This document shows, one piece after another, positions 6,038 through 6,239 of a stretch of DNA of 6,239 bases (position 1 is the first letter of the stretch; each line of letters begins with the position of its first letter). The position numbers and the translations under genes were made by a program. The notes beneath the pieces are model-generated. The model worked only from the letters and a program-made list of their open reading frames with translations, did not search any database and was not told where the DNA came from. The DNA is from JANOYC01 sp031428675 (GTDB lineage Bacteria; Actinomycetota; Actinomycetes; Actinomycetales; Microbacteriaceae): assembly GCA_031428675.1 (NCBI GenBank), contig JANOYC010000139.1, positions 1 through 6,239 on the forward strand, written 5' to 3'.

Positions 6038-6239
6038 TCGACGCGGCAGCGCCAATCGTTGCTCTGACAACGCCCGTTTGACGGCACGCGGTAGACTTGG
6101 CAAGCAAGGTTCGCGAAACGACATTCTGCGTGCCCCCACGATCCCTAATCCCGCGGCTGATCGCCGCCGTTCGGTTGCCCTCTCTGCGGTGCGCAATGCG
6201 GCCGGCGGGCGCCGCGCAAAGCAACCGAGGACTTGACTC
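6038..6239 (+). promoter_or_regulatory. Probable promoter and leader of a gene beginning beyond the right edge
   Basis: No gene is supported in these 202 bases. TAGACT at 6092-6097 is a plausible actinobacterial -10, though no standard -35 sits 16-18 bases before it (TTGACG at 6078-6083 is only eight bases away). At the very end, GAGGA at 6227-6231 is followed by eight bases to the window edge, so a start codon at about position 6240 would be ideally placed. The part between is GC-rich with small inverted repeats (GCGGC/GCCGC at 6153-6167, TGCGC/GCGCA at 6190-6218). The downstream gene cannot be identified from this window. Confidence 0.4.

Noticed and set aside
6078..6097. TTGACG plus TAGACT as a standard promoter
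   Set aside because: The two boxes are only eight bases apart, far too close for a normal sigma-70-type promoter; only the -10 is kept as a weak candidate.
5775..6224. 149-codon minus-strand frame at the right end
   Set aside because: Most of it is antisense to the ATPase second domain; the rest has no ribosome binding site evidence or recognisable motif.

Overview
The window comes from a high-GC actinobacterium. The protein style and codon use suggest Micrococcales, probably Microbacteriaceae. This is inference, because there is no rRNA or other marker gene to confirm it. Supporting points are codons ending mostly in G or C, a TTG and two GTG starts with recognisable Shine-Dalgarno sites, a permease with an actinobacterial-looking cysteine pair, and a fused two-domain ABC ATPase.

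Layout: positions 1-318 (minus strand) hold the N-terminal part of a membrane protein that looks like an actinobacterial CPBP-family intramembrane protease; the rest lies off the left edge. Positions 319-659 are a divergent intergenic region with a 15-bp palindrome, further GTGCA half-sites and an AT-rich patch. Positions 671-6032 (plus strand) hold a complete peptide-type ABC importer operon: a lipoprotein substrate-binding protein (671-2278), a DppB/OppB-type permease (2427-3356), a DppC/OppC-type permease (3346-4305) and one polypeptide carrying both the D and F ATPase domains (4302-6032). The last three genes overlap their neighbours, which suggests translational coupling. The gap between the binding-protein gene and the first permease gene holds a 17-bp hairpin with a UUCG loop and, near the permease start, a possible 11-codon leader peptide whose stop overlaps the permease GTG start. 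Positions 6033-6239 hold no complete gene but look like the leader of a plus-strand gene starting at or just beyond the right edge.

Together the operon encodes an importer for peptides or similar solutes. The lipoprotein captures substrate outside the membrane, the two permeases form the channel, and the fused ATPase supplies both nucleotide-binding domains. The hairpin after the first gene fits the common need for more binding protein than permease.

I found no mobile element, CRISPR array, tRNA, rRNA or clearly new system. The points most worth following are regulatory (the palindrome, the intercistronic hairpin and the possible leader peptide) or concern protein details (a cysteine pair in the permease and the near absence of cysteine in the ATPase).
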